Shown here piece by piece: positions 1 through 9,434 of a stretch of 64,000 nt of DNA. A program made the translations under genes and the position numbers. Source of the stretch: Yoonia sediminilitoris (GTDB lineage Bacteria; Pseudomonadota; Alphaproteobacteria; Rhodobacterales; Rhodobacteraceae); assembly GCF_003058085.1 (NCBI RefSeq), contig NZ_QBUD01000002.1:248001-312000 (forward strand). The letters are read 5' to 3'. Numbering within the stretch: the stretch's first letter is position 1; every line of letters begins with the position of its first letter. The notes under the pieces are model-generated. The model was not told the DNA's origin. It did not search any database and saw nothing but the letters and a program-made list of their open reading frames with translations.

Positions 1-3000
1 AGTCAATGGCCAATATCCGGCCATCTTCAATGATCAACCTGTCAATCGCGCCATGAATCCGCCCCAACCCCGGAATGTCAGCGGTGATATCCACTTCGGT
101 CAACGCACCTGGTGTCCAAAGATGCGCTAGTGAAGGGCTGTCCAGCAGATCGATCATCATGGGGACAAGTGCGGCATGGTGTGCCCCAACCAGTTTGTGA
201 CCAAGTGAGACCCGATCCTGCGGCGAGACCATCGGTAAATGCTCCAGCAGCCGGTGGATCATTGTGCCGCGCTCTTTGGCGTCCTCTTCATCTTCGTCGG
301 CCAACTCACCGGGAAGCGTCTTGGCGCCGTTCACTTGTGATGGCGATATCGTTTTGGAGATTTCAGAAAGTGGCGTTGGCCCAAATGCGGGCATTGGTAC
401 ATCAACGACAGGCGCTTTTTCGGCGTGGGTTTCAACAAGCCCGTCCCAGTCACCATATGATACGCGCTTGGTTTCAAGCCCGCCAGAGATCACATCGTAA
501 TCGCCCCTTTGGCGCATGCCATCGGCGATGATATTGTACCAGCTTGCGTCGCCCTCGCCGACATCGCCAGCGGCCCCGACGATGAGCCATTTCTCTGCCC
601 GTGTCATCGCAACATACAAAAGGCGCAGCCGTTCGCGCGCCTGTCTGGCGACAAAGGAATCATAAAGGGCCAGCATCGCGGGCGCTGATTGTGCCTTGGG
701 CGTTTTCCAGACAAGCGTGCCGTCTGCGGCAAAAAGTTCGTCATTCACCCGAATTTCGCGTTTGGCCGTGTCAGGTAGAATGACAATAGGCGCCTCAAGC
801 CCCTTTGACCCATGCACAGTCATCACCCTGATACGATCGCCTTGGCTGTCCATCTGGCGCTTCACTTCAAGATCGTCCGTTTCCATCCATGTCAGAAACC
901 CGGTCAGGCTGGGTACACCGTTGCTTTCGTAAGCCAGCGCCTGACTTAGCAATGCATCAATCCCGTCTTCCGCCTCTTGGCCCAAACGTGCCAACAAATT
1001 GCGGCGGCCGTCATGGCGGGTCAGGATGCGTTCAATCAGGTCGAAAGGACGCAGGAAATCAGCTTTATCCAGAAGATCACGCAAAACCGCCAAGGTTTGA
1101 GGATAGTCAGCGTCGCGCAGCGCAATCCAAAGGTACCCTTTTCGCTGATGGGACAGGGTGAACAAGTCCTGCTCTGACCAGCCAAACAACGGCGAGCGCA
1201 GCGCACTGGCGAGCGATAGGTCATCCTCGGGCAGTGCCAGAAAATTCAACAAGGCAACCAGATCTTTGACGGCAAGTTCTGCGCCCACGCGCAAACGGTC
1301 GGCCCCAGCGATATGCAGCCCGGCATTCTTGCACGCGCGGATGATTTCGGAAAAAAGCTCGGACCGGCGTTGCACAAGGATCAGCACATCGCCTTCGGTG
1401 ATCTTCCGGCGTTTGTAGTGGCCGCTATTTTCGACTTCGACGGGGATCGTTTCATGCGCGATCATATGTTTGATCTGGTCCGCCACCCGCTTGGCCATCA
1501 AAACGGTATGGTCCGTCGCGCTGGGCGCATCGACGGGGTCGTACCAATTGCCGGTATCATCGGTTTTGGATGGTTCGATGACGGGCCAAAGATCCACACG
1601 GCCGGGCATGTTTTCCTTGAAGGCAATATGCGTCAGGCTGTCATCCATGCCAGCGGCACGTTCGCGGACAAAGGTCTCGTCAACCACAGACAGAATAGCC
1701 TGTGAGGACCGAAACGAATGATCCAGCGATGTAATGTTGAATGGCTTTTCGACAGCGGTATGGGCGGCATTGAAATGATCCTGCATCCGGTCAAACGCTG
1801 CAGGGTCCGCGCCTTGGAAAGAATAGATCGACTGCTTTTTGTCACCCACGACAAACAAGGTGCGATCACGGTCAGCGCGCGCGCCTTCGCCGGACAGGAA
1901 TTCCTCGGCCAGCAGGCGTATCACGTCCCACTGGTCGGGGTTTGTGTCTTGCGCCTCATCCACCAGAATATGGTCGGTGCCGCCATCAAGCCGGAACAGC
2001 ACCCATTCCGCAACGCTGCGGTCGGTCAAGAGCGCCTTTGTCTTGCGGATCAGATCATCAAAATCCAGTGCGCCCATGGCTTGTTTGCGGGCGGCATAGG
2101 CGGGGATGAATTTGGCAGCAAACGCATAAAGCGCCAAGGTCTTGTCCGCCGCATCCATCGCCCAAAGATGCGCGCGCGCAGCAGCGGTGCGATCCATCCA
2201 GTCATGAACCGCATCGGCAATCGGGTCGAGTGCTTCAACCGCTTTTGTGTGATTGCTTTGCGGAAAATTCACGGACTTGGAATTACAGGTCCCGGAATAG
2301 AGGAAAAGACCAAAAAGCGTCTCTAACCCGGCCCAATCGGGATTTTTGTAGTCAAGTTGCGACAAGGTTTGCGCAAACTTCTTGTAGGTGGCCGATTGCG
2401 TCGAAAAGGCTTCTGCCACCTCCTTGGCGATCTCTGCTTCGTCCCCCTGAAAGGCAAGCCCAAGCGCGTCTTCGCGTGTCGCATCGGGGGCCAGCCCAAG
2501 CGATGTTTTGATCACTTCGCCGCTTGCCTGCGTTGAAAGCTGGTCTTGCTTGCGGGCGACCTCAGCGGTCAATCTGGCCAGATCATCGCCGGTGAAATGC
2601 GCCAGAAGATCACGCACGACAGCCGCATCGGGGCCATCTATCAACTGGTCTACAACCTCGGCTCGCAGCAGTTCTGCCGCGCGATCTTCCATCTCTCTGA
2701 ATTGCGGGCTGACCTCTGCTTCCAATGGGAAACGCCGTAGGACACTGGCGCAAAACGAGTGGATCGTCTGAATTTTCAGACCACCGGGCGTTTCGATGGC
2801 ACGGGCAAACAGGGTCCGTGCATTGCCCAGATCGGCTGCGGTGATGGACCGTTCCAAACCCAGATTGGCCAGATCATCGCGCAACATATCATTGCTGCGC
2901 ATCGCCCATTTGCCCAGCGTTTTGAACAGGCGGTTCTGCATCTCGGTCGCGGCGGCTTTGGTATAGGTCAGGCACAGGATGTTTTGTGGGGCGACCCCCT

Positions 3001-3130
3001 GCAACAGCAAGCGGGCAACCCTGTCGGTCAAAACTCGCGTTTTGCCTGACCCCGCATTGGCCGAAAGCCAAGTCGAGCTAACGGGGTCAGCGGCATCTAC
3101 CTGCCGTTGCGATGCGGCATCGCGGATCAT
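1..3130 (-). CDS. addA: AddA, double-strand break repair helicase-nuclease (3' end missing)
   Basis: This is the helicase-nuclease subunit of AddAB, the alphaproteobacterial counterpart of RecBCD, which resects DNA double-strand breaks for homologous recombination. The reading frame is open from an ATG at 3130 to the left edge, about 1043 codons. The start ATG overlaps the addB stop (ATGA), so the two subunits are translationally coupled. The N-terminus carries a UvrD/Rep-type Walker A motif (SANAGSGKT, about residues 23-31), followed by a LCLTYTKAAATEM helicase Ia segment. The last visible codons (GRIHGAIDRLIIEDGRILAID) belong to the C-terminal RecB-type nuclease domain, so only a short tail is missing. 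No internal stop was noticed. Confidence 0.95.
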   Translation of the reverse strand, partial: MIRDAASQRQVDAADPVSSTWLSANAGSGKTRVLTDRVARLLLQGVAPQNILCLTYTKAAATEMQNRLFKTLGKWAMRSNDMLRDDLANLGLERSITAADLGNARTLFARAIETPGGLKIQTIHSFCASVLRRFPLEAEVSPQFREMEDRAAELLRAEVVDQLIDGPDAAVVRDLLAHFTGDDLARLTAEVARKQDQLSTQASGEVIKTSLGLAPDATREDALGLAFQGDEAEIAKEVAEAFSTQSATYKKFAQTLSQLDYKNPDWAGLETLFGLFLYSGTCNSKSVNFPQSNHTKAVEALDPIADAVHDWMDRTAAARAHLWAMDAADKTLALYAFAAKFIPAYAARKQAMGALDFDDLIRKTKALLTDRSVAEWVLFRLDGGTDHILVDEAQDTNPDQWDVIRLLAEEFLSGEGARADRDRTLFVVGDKKQSIYSFQGADPAAFDRMQDHFNAAHTAVEKPFNITSLDHSFRSSQAILSVVDETFVRERAAGMDDSLTHIAFKENMPGRVDLWPVIEPSKTDDTGNWYDPVDAPSATDHTVLMAKRVADQIKHMIAHETIPVEVENSGHYKRRKITEGDVLILVQRRSELFSEIIRACKNAGLHIAGADRLRVGAELAVKDLVALLNFLALPEDDLSLASALRSPLFGWSEQDLFTLSHQRKGYLWIALRDADYPQTLAVLRDLLDKADFLRPFDLIERILTRHDGRRNLLARLGQEAEDGIDALLSQALAYESNGVPSLTGFLTWMETDDLEVKRQMDSQGDRIRVMTVHGSKGLEAPIVILPDTAKREIRVNDELFAADGTLVWKTPKAQSAPAMLALYDSFVARQARERLRLLYVAMTRAEKWLIVGAAGDVGEGDASWYNIIADGMRQRGDYDVISGGLETKRVSYGDWDGLVETHAEKAPVVDVPMPAFGPTPLSEISKTISPSQVNGAKTLPGELADEDEEDAKERGTMIHRLLEHLPMVSPQDRVSLGHKLVGAHHAALVPMMIDLLDSPSLAHLWTPGALTEVDITADIPGLGRIHGAIDRLIIEDGRILAID

Positions 3131-6054
3131 GTCAGCACCACTGGCGCGGGGTCATCACTGGTGTCCCATTCGCCAAATCGCGACAAGTGATCATAGGGGC
3201 TGATGTCATTCTTGAGAAACAGCGCAAGACGCGCGGTGTACCCCCGGTCAAGGCGCTGCCAATTGGCAAAAAGTGTGTCTAACTCGGCCCAAACCTGATC
3301 AACCGGTTGTTTCTTGAGTGGTGCCGCACTGTTTTTCATCGTTGTGTTGACGCCAATAAATGTGGCCGATTTCACGGGTTTGGGGCCAATGGTCTTGAAG
3401 GCACCAAAAGTCACCATCGCGGCTTCCAGCAGCAGTTGCTTGTCAAACTTCTCCTGTTGCGGTGCTGACGGGACAGTGCCGGTCTTGTAGTCATAGATCA
3501 GCGCCTCGCCCTCGGCGCTCAGATCAATCCGGTCAGCTTTGCAGGTCAGGGTGACTCCGGTCTGGTTCACGCCAATTTCACCCCAACTTTCGGTGTTGCA
3601 TGTGACAGCCTGCGCTTGCCTGTCCTGTTCATCAGCAAGAAATTTGTCAACAGACCGCTCCATTCGCGCGATCCATTGGGCACGGATCGTGGGCCAAGGG
3701 CATTGCGCGTCGAATTCCTCCTGCGCGATCTGCATCAGGGCGGCGGGGTCGGTCGGGTCACGCTGTTCCTTGATAAACCGCTCCAATATCTTGTGCACGA
3801 TAATGCCGCGCAACGGCGCATCGGCGCTGGGCGACAATGGATCAAGTGGATTCAGGCGCAGCACATTGCGCGCATAAATTGCAAACGGATCACGGATGAG
3901 CGTTTTAATCCGGGTGACGGACAGCTTTTGCGGACGCGACGTGATCGGCGGGCAAGGCGAGGGCCGCTTTGCAGGTGGCGTTTGGTGAACAGGCGACGAC
4001 AGTTTGGCGGCCATCGCGGCCCAGTGATCTGCGCGCGCGCGCATCTGACCAAGCGCCAATTGTCCGTTCTGGTCCGGCAATCCGTTCAGCAGATTGGTCA
4101 GACGATTGACCCAGCGTGACGGGATGGTTTCGGCATCCGCTGACCGCTTTGACCGCGTGATCCAAACGTCTTTGCCCGCAACCGCCTGTTGGTAGTCGTG
4201 CGCAGAAAGCCCGATCCTGCGTTCCGGCAGCAGCAATCCCGCCTCTGCCCGCATCTTGCGGTTCAACCATGGGTCGGGTGGGGGTGCTTCTGGCCAGACA
4301 CCATCATTCATGCCGCCAAGAATGGTGAGATCAACACCGTGAACCCGCGCTTCGAGCGTGCCCCAGATCAGGATATTTGGGTGACCTTCATCCCTGTCGC
4401 GCACGACGCCTTGGGACAAAACAGCGCCAAAAAGGGCAGAGTAGTCTCTGTTTCCCAAGATGCCACCGGCGTCGGCATCCTGTTCCAACATATTGCAAAT
4501 GCGCAAAGCCTCGCGGCCCGCCTTCTCGCGCCAAAGGCCTCCGCTCTCCTCGGTGTCGGGGCCACCGCAGATTTTTTCAGCGCGGCTGATATGATCTTGA
4601 AGGTGGTGTGCAAGCAGCCTTGGTTCGGATGCAATCGGCACAATAAACGTATCCGTGACCCATTTGGCCCACGCCTGTCGGGTGGGGTCGGTCTTGGCCC
4701 AACCTTCCAACGCGTCGCGTGTCGGGAAAGGGGGCCCATGACGTCGCAAATGCAATTCCAGTTCGCGGGTGTGACGCAGGTGATCACCCCGGTCTTCGCG
4801 CTCGGAATGGCATAGCGGATGTTTCAGTATGGTCAGCAAGGTTTCACTGGTCAGCACAGTTTCCATCAACGCAGCCACATGGCGCAACATGCGCCCGGGA
4901 GGTGACAGTTGCAAAGGTGTGCCTGCGCTGTCGTCCGGTTTGATGTCCCAGCGATCCAGAGCGGCGGTCACTTGGCGGGTCAGCATCCTGTCGGGCGAAA
5001 TCAGCGCGGCTGTGATCCCGTCTTCGACCGCTTGGCGCAGACGCAGTGCAATTGTCTCGGCTTCGGCGCGCGGTGACGGGGCTTCAAGCAGGGTCAGATT
5101 ATTGGTGGCGGTGACAAGATCGCCCAACGTAGGGCCTTCTTTCAGCCATTGATCGGTCACGGGGGCCGGTCGCAACGACAATGAAACCAGTTTGTTGCGG
5201 GCCGGGTGTGCGGGGGCATCATCCGTCCATGTGGCGACATCTGATGGATCAAATCCGATCAGTTCCATCAGATGCCTGAACCGGAATTGCGGGTGATCCT
5301 CTGCGGTCAACTTGTCGTCCATTGCAGCCCAGACGTTGCCGGGCAAATCAAAGTCATAGCCGGGCAGAATGATCGCCCCTTGCGGCAGTTTTGCGACGGC
5401 TTGCATGAACAAGGCGGTCGCCCCGCGCGATCCTGTTGAACCGGCCACGATAATGGGATGCGCCGGAGGCTGACTGGCCCAGCGTTTTGCGAGGGCAGTA
5501 ATGACGGCTCTTTGGCGTGCCTCCTTGTCGGGCGCTTCTGCCGTATCGCCAAAAAACTGCGCGATGATGTCCAGGAAGTTCTTTGACCGTGCCCAATGGC
5601 CGGAATGGTTTGATACATCAATGGCTGCGACCTGATCGGGGCTGACGCCTTCGCCCTGCATTTCATCCATCAGGGTCGCAAGGCTATCGGACAGATCATA
5701 AAGCGATGATCGCGGGGCAAGGTCGGGCTGTTGATCCAGCAGCGTCGCAACCAGTTGTGACAGTTCAAGGCGCCGGCGCAGTGGCGAGACCGGCGGCGGA
5801 ATATCAATGGTCACAGGGTCCAGCGCCAGATCGGTAACCAGACGCACCCGGGGCAACAGGCGGGCGGGTCCCTTGTCAAAAACATCCCTGATGCGCCGTT
5901 GCATCCGTGATGTGTTGACGTAGATTTCGGTTCTGGCCCAATCTTCGGGCGACATGTTTGCGCCGTGGGTCAGCAAGCCGTTCACCAGCGCCTGTGCAAA
6001 ATCCACGCCGGGCGCGCAGCCAAAAATCCGGGGTTTGCCAGTGGGATCAAACAT
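3127..6054 (-). CDS. addB: AddB, double-strand break repair protein
   Basis: AddB is the second subunit of the AddAB helicase-nuclease. It has a degenerate helicase core, a C-terminal RecB-like nuclease domain and, in the family, an iron-sulfur cluster. The product starting MFDPTGKPRIFGCAPG is 975 residues. An in-frame ATG lies 111 bases further upstream, but it falls deep inside murU and its extra 37 residues do not look like the family, so the start at 6054 is preferred. That start overlaps the murU stop by 8 bases. The C-terminal part contains ALIYDYKTGTVP, the nuclease motif with the conserved DYKTG, and the tail overlaps addA. Order murU-addB-addA with overlaps indicates one operon. Confidence 0.93.
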   Translation of the reverse strand: MFDPTGKPRIFGCAPGVDFAQALVNGLLTHGANMSPEDWARTEIYVNTSRMQRRIRDVFDKGPARLLPRVRLVTDLALDPVTIDIPPPVSPLRRRLELSQLVATLLDQQPDLAPRSSLYDLSDSLATLMDEMQGEGVSPDQVAAIDVSNHSGHWARSKNFLDIIAQFFGDTAEAPDKEARQRAVITALAKRWASQPPAHPIIVAGSTGSRGATALFMQAVAKLPQGAIILPGYDFDLPGNVWAAMDDKLTAEDHPQFRFRHLMELIGFDPSDVATWTDDAPAHPARNKLVSLSLRPAPVTDQWLKEGPTLGDLVTATNNLTLLEAPSPRAEAETIALRLRQAVEDGITAALISPDRMLTRQVTAALDRWDIKPDDSAGTPLQLSPPGRMLRHVAALMETVLTSETLLTILKHPLCHSEREDRGDHLRHTRELELHLRRHGPPFPTRDALEGWAKTDPTRQAWAKWVTDTFIVPIASEPRLLAHHLQDHISRAEKICGGPDTEESGGLWREKAGREALRICNMLEQDADAGGILGNRDYSALFGAVLSQGVVRDRDEGHPNILIWGTLEARVHGVDLTILGGMNDGVWPEAPPPDPWLNRKMRAEAGLLLPERRIGLSAHDYQQAVAGKDVWITRSKRSADAETIPSRWVNRLTNLLNGLPDQNGQLALGQMRARADHWAAMAAKLSSPVHQTPPAKRPSPCPPITSRPQKLSVTRIKTLIRDPFAIYARNVLRLNPLDPLSPSADAPLRGIIVHKILERFIKEQRDPTDPAALMQIAQEEFDAQCPWPTIRAQWIARMERSVDKFLADEQDRQAQAVTCNTESWGEIGVNQTGVTLTCKADRIDLSAEGEALIYDYKTGTVPSAPQQEKFDKQLLLEAAMVTFGAFKTIGPKPVKSATFIGVNTTMKNSAAPLKKQPVDQVWAELDTLFANWQRLDRGYTARLALFLKNDISPYDHLSRFGEWDTSDDPAPVVLT

Positions 6055-6718
6055 GCAACATGCTTTGTGCAATTGCGATGCTGGACGGCTGCCCCACATC
6101 GCACCATTGGCCGGAATAGCGCACGCCAAAAAGCCCACCGCGCGCGGCAACCTGATCCCAGACAATATTCATTGAAAAGCGCGATTCCTTTATGTCAGCC
6201 AGCGTTTCTGTCCGGATTATTTGTACGCCAGAGTAGATGTCGCCTTTGCCCCGGTGCAACCTTCCAGCGTCGTCAATTGTGAAATCGCCCTCGCCCAAAT
6301 GTCCGGAGACTTGCGATCTTGGGACCATCAGGAGCAGACATTCCATATCATCCCGCCAAGCGGCAATAACCTGTGCAATCGGATTGGGGCCTTTCCAGAC
6401 CGCATCTGTGTTCATGGTGATGACCGGGCTTTGCGCAAGATGCGGCAACGCGTGGCGCAATCCACCGCCAGTTTCCAGAAGTGCTTCGCTTTCGTCTGAA
6501 AACAGGACGTTCTCTTGTGACAGGTGGTCACGGATCATCGCGCCCTTATAATGCAGGTTGACGACCCGCGGCCCAATGCCGGGCGTTTCGGCAAAGCCAA
6601 GAGCGTGATCGATCAGCGCCCTTCCTGCCACCTCGACAAGCGGTTTTGGCTTATCTTTGGTCAGTTCACCCATTCGCGTGCCCAGCCCTGCAGCAAAGAA
6701 GAGGATTGGCCAACTCAT
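6047..6718 (-). CDS. murU: MurU-type N-acetylmuramate-1-phosphate uridylyltransferase
   Basis: This is a 223-residue nucleotidyltransferase with the sugar-nucleotide pyrophosphorylase signature FFAAGLGTRMGELTKDKPKPL at residues 7-27 and the acidic metal-binding segment TMNTDAVW around residue 100. Size and position directly after an AmgK-type kinase match MurU, which converts MurNAc-alpha-1-phosphate to UDP-MurNAc in the peptidoglycan recycling route that bypasses de novo synthesis (the fosfomycin-insensitive shunt known in Pseudomonas). The start ATG overlaps the amgK stop by 4 bases and the end overlaps addB, so it is coupled on both sides. Specificity is inferred from context; other sugar-1-phosphate nucleotidyltransferases look similar. 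Confidence 0.85.
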   Translation of the reverse strand: MSWPILFFAAGLGTRMGELTKDKPKPLVEVAGRALIDHALGFAETPGIGPRVVNLHYKGAMIRDHLSQENVLFSDESEALLETGGGLRHALPHLAQSPVITMNTDAVWKGPNPIAQVIAAWRDDMECLLLMVPRSQVSGHLGEGDFTIDDAGRLHRGKGDIYSGVQIIRTETLADIKESRFSMNIVWDQVAARGGLFGVRYSGQWCDVGQPSSIAIAQSMLHV

Positions 6719-7722
6719 GCGGACACCGGCTTTGTGGGTGGCTGCAATGTATCATTTACGCACTCCTGCAGCGTGCGAAGTGCAGGGTGTTTCAGGTCTT
6801 CTTGAATATGCGACCAGACACGCGGCAGCAGCCCGAGATACCGCGGTTTCCCGTCACGTTTCGCCAACCTCGTGAAAATTCCCAAAATGCGCAAGTTGCG
6901 CTGCACGCCCAAAACAGCCAGTTGCGCGCGGAAATCCTGGCCAAGCCCAAGGTTTGCGATGAAATAGCTGATCAGCTCCTCGGCCAGATCATTGGAAATA
7001 TCACGCCGTGCATCGCGCAAGAGCGAGGCCAGATCATAGCCCGCTGGCGCATAGAGTGCATCTTGAAAATCCAGGAGACCAACGCGTTGATTGCCCACCT
7101 CGTTAGGGCGCCAAATAAGATTTTCGGCGTGAAAATCCCGCAGTGCCACGGTTTTTGCAGTCGGTGCGTACTCTTCCAGCGCCAGGATCAATTGTTCGGT
7201 CAGGTCTGCAAGCGGTGTTTGGGTGTAGTACGGATCAAGCACCCCGATCATTTCGCCACCCACCGCAGGGGTCAGGTGGGCAAGTTTCAAGTCACAGGTG
7301 CCATGGTGTAACTGAATAAGAGCATCGGTCGCAGCATGATATAATGTGCTTTGATCTTGCGGATGATGCCGAAGCCATTCAGCAAAATCCGTTGAACCAA
7401 GATCGCCAATGATCATCAGTCCGTCTTGCGGTGCATGCGCCAGAATTTCGGGGGCGCATAGACCCTGACTGGTCAGCATCCAGGCCACCTTTGCAAATCT
7501 TTCGGTTGCACCACCCATATTCACGGGATCATCCATCAGGATGACCGATTGGTCGCGCGTGCCTAGCCTTTGGTAGCGCCGCGCGGATGCGTCACCGGCC
7601 AAAGGGTGCCTTGTCCAGTCCGCCCACGCGGTATCCCGCAGAAACTGGTCAATAACCCGCTGCCTCACATTGTTTTCGAGGACCTGCGGACCATTTTCAA
7701 AGCTGCTTTGCGTCATGTCCAA
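6715..7722 (-). CDS. amgK: AmgK-type N-acetylmuramate/N-acetylglucosamine anomeric kinase
   Basis: This is an aminoglycoside-phosphotransferase-fold kinase of 335 residues. The catalytic loop reads DFHAENLIW and the metal-binding segment LLDFQDALYAPAGYDLASLL, both hallmarks of the APH family. AmgK phosphorylates the anomeric hydroxyl of recovered MurNAc, and MurU, encoded immediately downstream with a 4-base overlap, activates the product. In related roseobacter genomes, as I recall them, a tsaE gene normally sits just upstream. Here only 34 bases separate amgK from the PAS gene, so tsaE is absent from this site. An alternative start is the second Met (codon 3). Confidence 0.85.
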   Translation of the reverse strand: MDMTQSSFENGPQVLENNVRQRVIDQFLRDTAWADWTRHPLAGDASARRYQRLGTRDQSVILMDDPVNMGGATERFAKVAWMLTSQGLCAPEILAHAPQDGLMIIGDLGSTDFAEWLRHHPQDQSTLYHAATDALIQLHHGTCDLKLAHLTPAVGGEMIGVLDPYYTQTPLADLTEQLILALEEYAPTAKTVALRDFHAENLIWRPNEVGNQRVGLLDFQDALYAPAGYDLASLLRDARRDISNDLAEELISYFIANLGLGQDFRAQLAVLGVQRNLRILGIFTRLAKRDGKPRYLGLLPRVWSHIQEDLKHPALRTLQECVNDTLQPPTKPVSA

Positions 7723-7756
7723 AGACTATGGACTGGCGCGGCGCCTGCAACCCAAA

Positions 7757-9352
7757 TCAGCGTTTTGCGACTCTTATTGCCGGGTCGGCCTCTGTCAGCT
7801 TTTTTAGAATTGGATTTGCCTGAAGCCCGACAGTGAATTTCACCATGGTCATGCCCCCTGCGATGGGCCTTGCGTCGCAAGTGATTTGCCGGCCATCATC
7901 AAGGATTGCTGTGTCAGACCATGGGGTGCGTGGCCCAAGGATCTGAATGAACTGGCGCAGGTCCGCCCACATTTTTGTTGGTGTGCAGCGGTCCTGCCAA
8001 ATGGCCATGGCATGCTGGATTTCATGTTGCTGCACGCTTTCTTCACTTACCGGGCCCCAAAGGTTGGCGTAGGCCTTGTTGGACATCATCAAGGTGCCGG
8101 GACTGGAGAATACCGCAATGGCATCAGCTAGCGAGTCCAATACCGATTGCCCGGTTTCGATGTCGCTGCGGAAACTGCGAGTGAGCGAGATTTCAGCGCT
8201 GATATCTTCAAACAGAAATGCGATGGCGCCGTCCGGGTGGGGACGCCCGGTAACGCGGTAGGTTTGCCCGTCGGGCAGGTTCCAGTTTTCTGAATAACTT
8301 CCGTCTTTGGCGGCTTGCTCCAGCGCCGTGAACTGGTCGCGCCAGGATGAATAATCCTTGGGCTCCGGCAGCATGCGGGACTCGCGGAGCCGGTCCAGAA
8401 CAGCATCCACTGTGGGGCGCGCGCTTAGCAAGCCAATGGGCAGTCCGGTCATGTCCAAAAGGGCTGGATTAAACATCGCAAGTTGACGGCGTTTGTCAAA
8501 AATCGCGATGCCGATCGACAATTGCGCAAAAGTCTTGGTCAGGGTCTGCACAAAGTTGCGACGTTCCTGATCGGCACGCACGATGGCATTGGCATCACTG
8601 GCGAAATGGATGAACCCGTCGTTCCGCCGCATGCTGGTCACGTCGAACCATTGTTCTGCCTTGCGGTCGGGCAGCGTTACGGAAAGCCTGCGGATCGAAG
8701 GTGTCTTGCTGATCGCGGATTCATGCAGATCCGGCAAAAGCGGCTCACTCGGCCAAATCTGATTTTCGTCCTGCCGATCAGGAAGAAGCTTGTCGCAAAA
8801 TGTCAGGTATGCGTGATTGGCCCAGATCAATTTGCCTGTTTCGTCGTCCTGCCAGAACAGCTGTGGTGTATTTTGCGTGAAATCGCGCAGAAGCTGGAGT
8901 TCCGACATACGAATGTCGCGTTCGATCACATCAGTGACGCCGCTTGTGCCGTCCTCCGATTGTGCTGCAAGGGATAGCCGCAAAAGCCCGTCGGACTTTT
9001 GAATATCCACCCATAAGTTTTCTGCACCGCCATCATTGATGCGCTGATATTCGATTTTGTCTCGCGCGAGTGTCTCGCGAAGTTTGGGAAAGTGTGGCCC
9101 CAAGACATGCAAGGTGGCCTCAAAATGGCTATGTCGATCCAGATGCGGCGTGATCATCGCCAGCGCCTCCGGCGTTGCATCAATCAATTGCCGATCCTGA
9201 AATAGAAAGACGGGGCAGCCATCCTGCCGCCGTATCCGTTGCGGTTTTCTCAGGTCGCTCCTTTCCAGATACTGAAGCCCGTATATCAATACACCGGAGC
9301 CAAGAACGGCTGCCAACACAACCATCAAAAAATCTAACAAATTCATTCCCAT
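7757..9352 (-). CDS. PAS-domain signalling protein without a kinase domain
   Basis: The product is 531 residues with an N-terminal membrane segment (residues 3-25, LLDFLMVVLAAVLGSGVLI). It then has several PAS-like modules: one around TPQLFWQDDETGKLIWANHAYLTF, one around LSIGIAIFDKRRQLAMFNPALLDMTG and one around LADAIAVFSSPGTLMMSNKAYANLWG. No histidine kinase H-box, ATPase, GGDEF or EAL domain follows; the protein ends shortly after the last PAS module. Roseobacters carry such a PAS protein at this position next to regB. It may be a degenerate sensor that modulates a partner, and its ligand is unknown. It is co-directional with amgK, 34 bases away. Confidence 0.8.
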   Translation of the reverse strand: MGMNLLDFLMVVLAAVLGSGVLIYGLQYLERSDLRKPQRIRRQDGCPVFLFQDRQLIDATPEALAMITPHLDRHSHFEATLHVLGPHFPKLRETLARDKIEYQRINDGGAENLWVDIQKSDGLLRLSLAAQSEDGTSGVTDVIERDIRMSELQLLRDFTQNTPQLFWQDDETGKLIWANHAYLTFCDKLLPDRQDENQIWPSEPLLPDLHESAISKTPSIRRLSVTLPDRKAEQWFDVTSMRRNDGFIHFASDANAIVRADQERRNFVQTLTKTFAQLSIGIAIFDKRRQLAMFNPALLDMTGLPIGLLSARPTVDAVLDRLRESRMLPEPKDYSSWRDQFTALEQAAKDGSYSENWNLPDGQTYRVTGRPHPDGAIAFLFEDISAEISLTRSFRSDIETGQSVLDSLADAIAVFSSPGTLMMSNKAYANLWGPVSEESVQQHEIQHAMAIWQDRCTPTKMWADLRQFIQILGPRTPWSDTAILDDGRQITCDARPIAGGMTMVKFTVGLQANPILKKLTEADPAIRVAKR

Positions 9353-9434
9353 TGTCGCGCCTGTTCAGAACCCTTCGGCGCAGACCATCGGTGACTAAGG
9401 TTAATGTCCGGTTAAATGACCATTAACCAAGCAG

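Noticed and set aside
112..2771. Many open frames on the plus strand opposite addA
   Set aside because: They are shadows of the long GC-rich addA gene on the minus strand, whose protein reads continuously and matches a known family.
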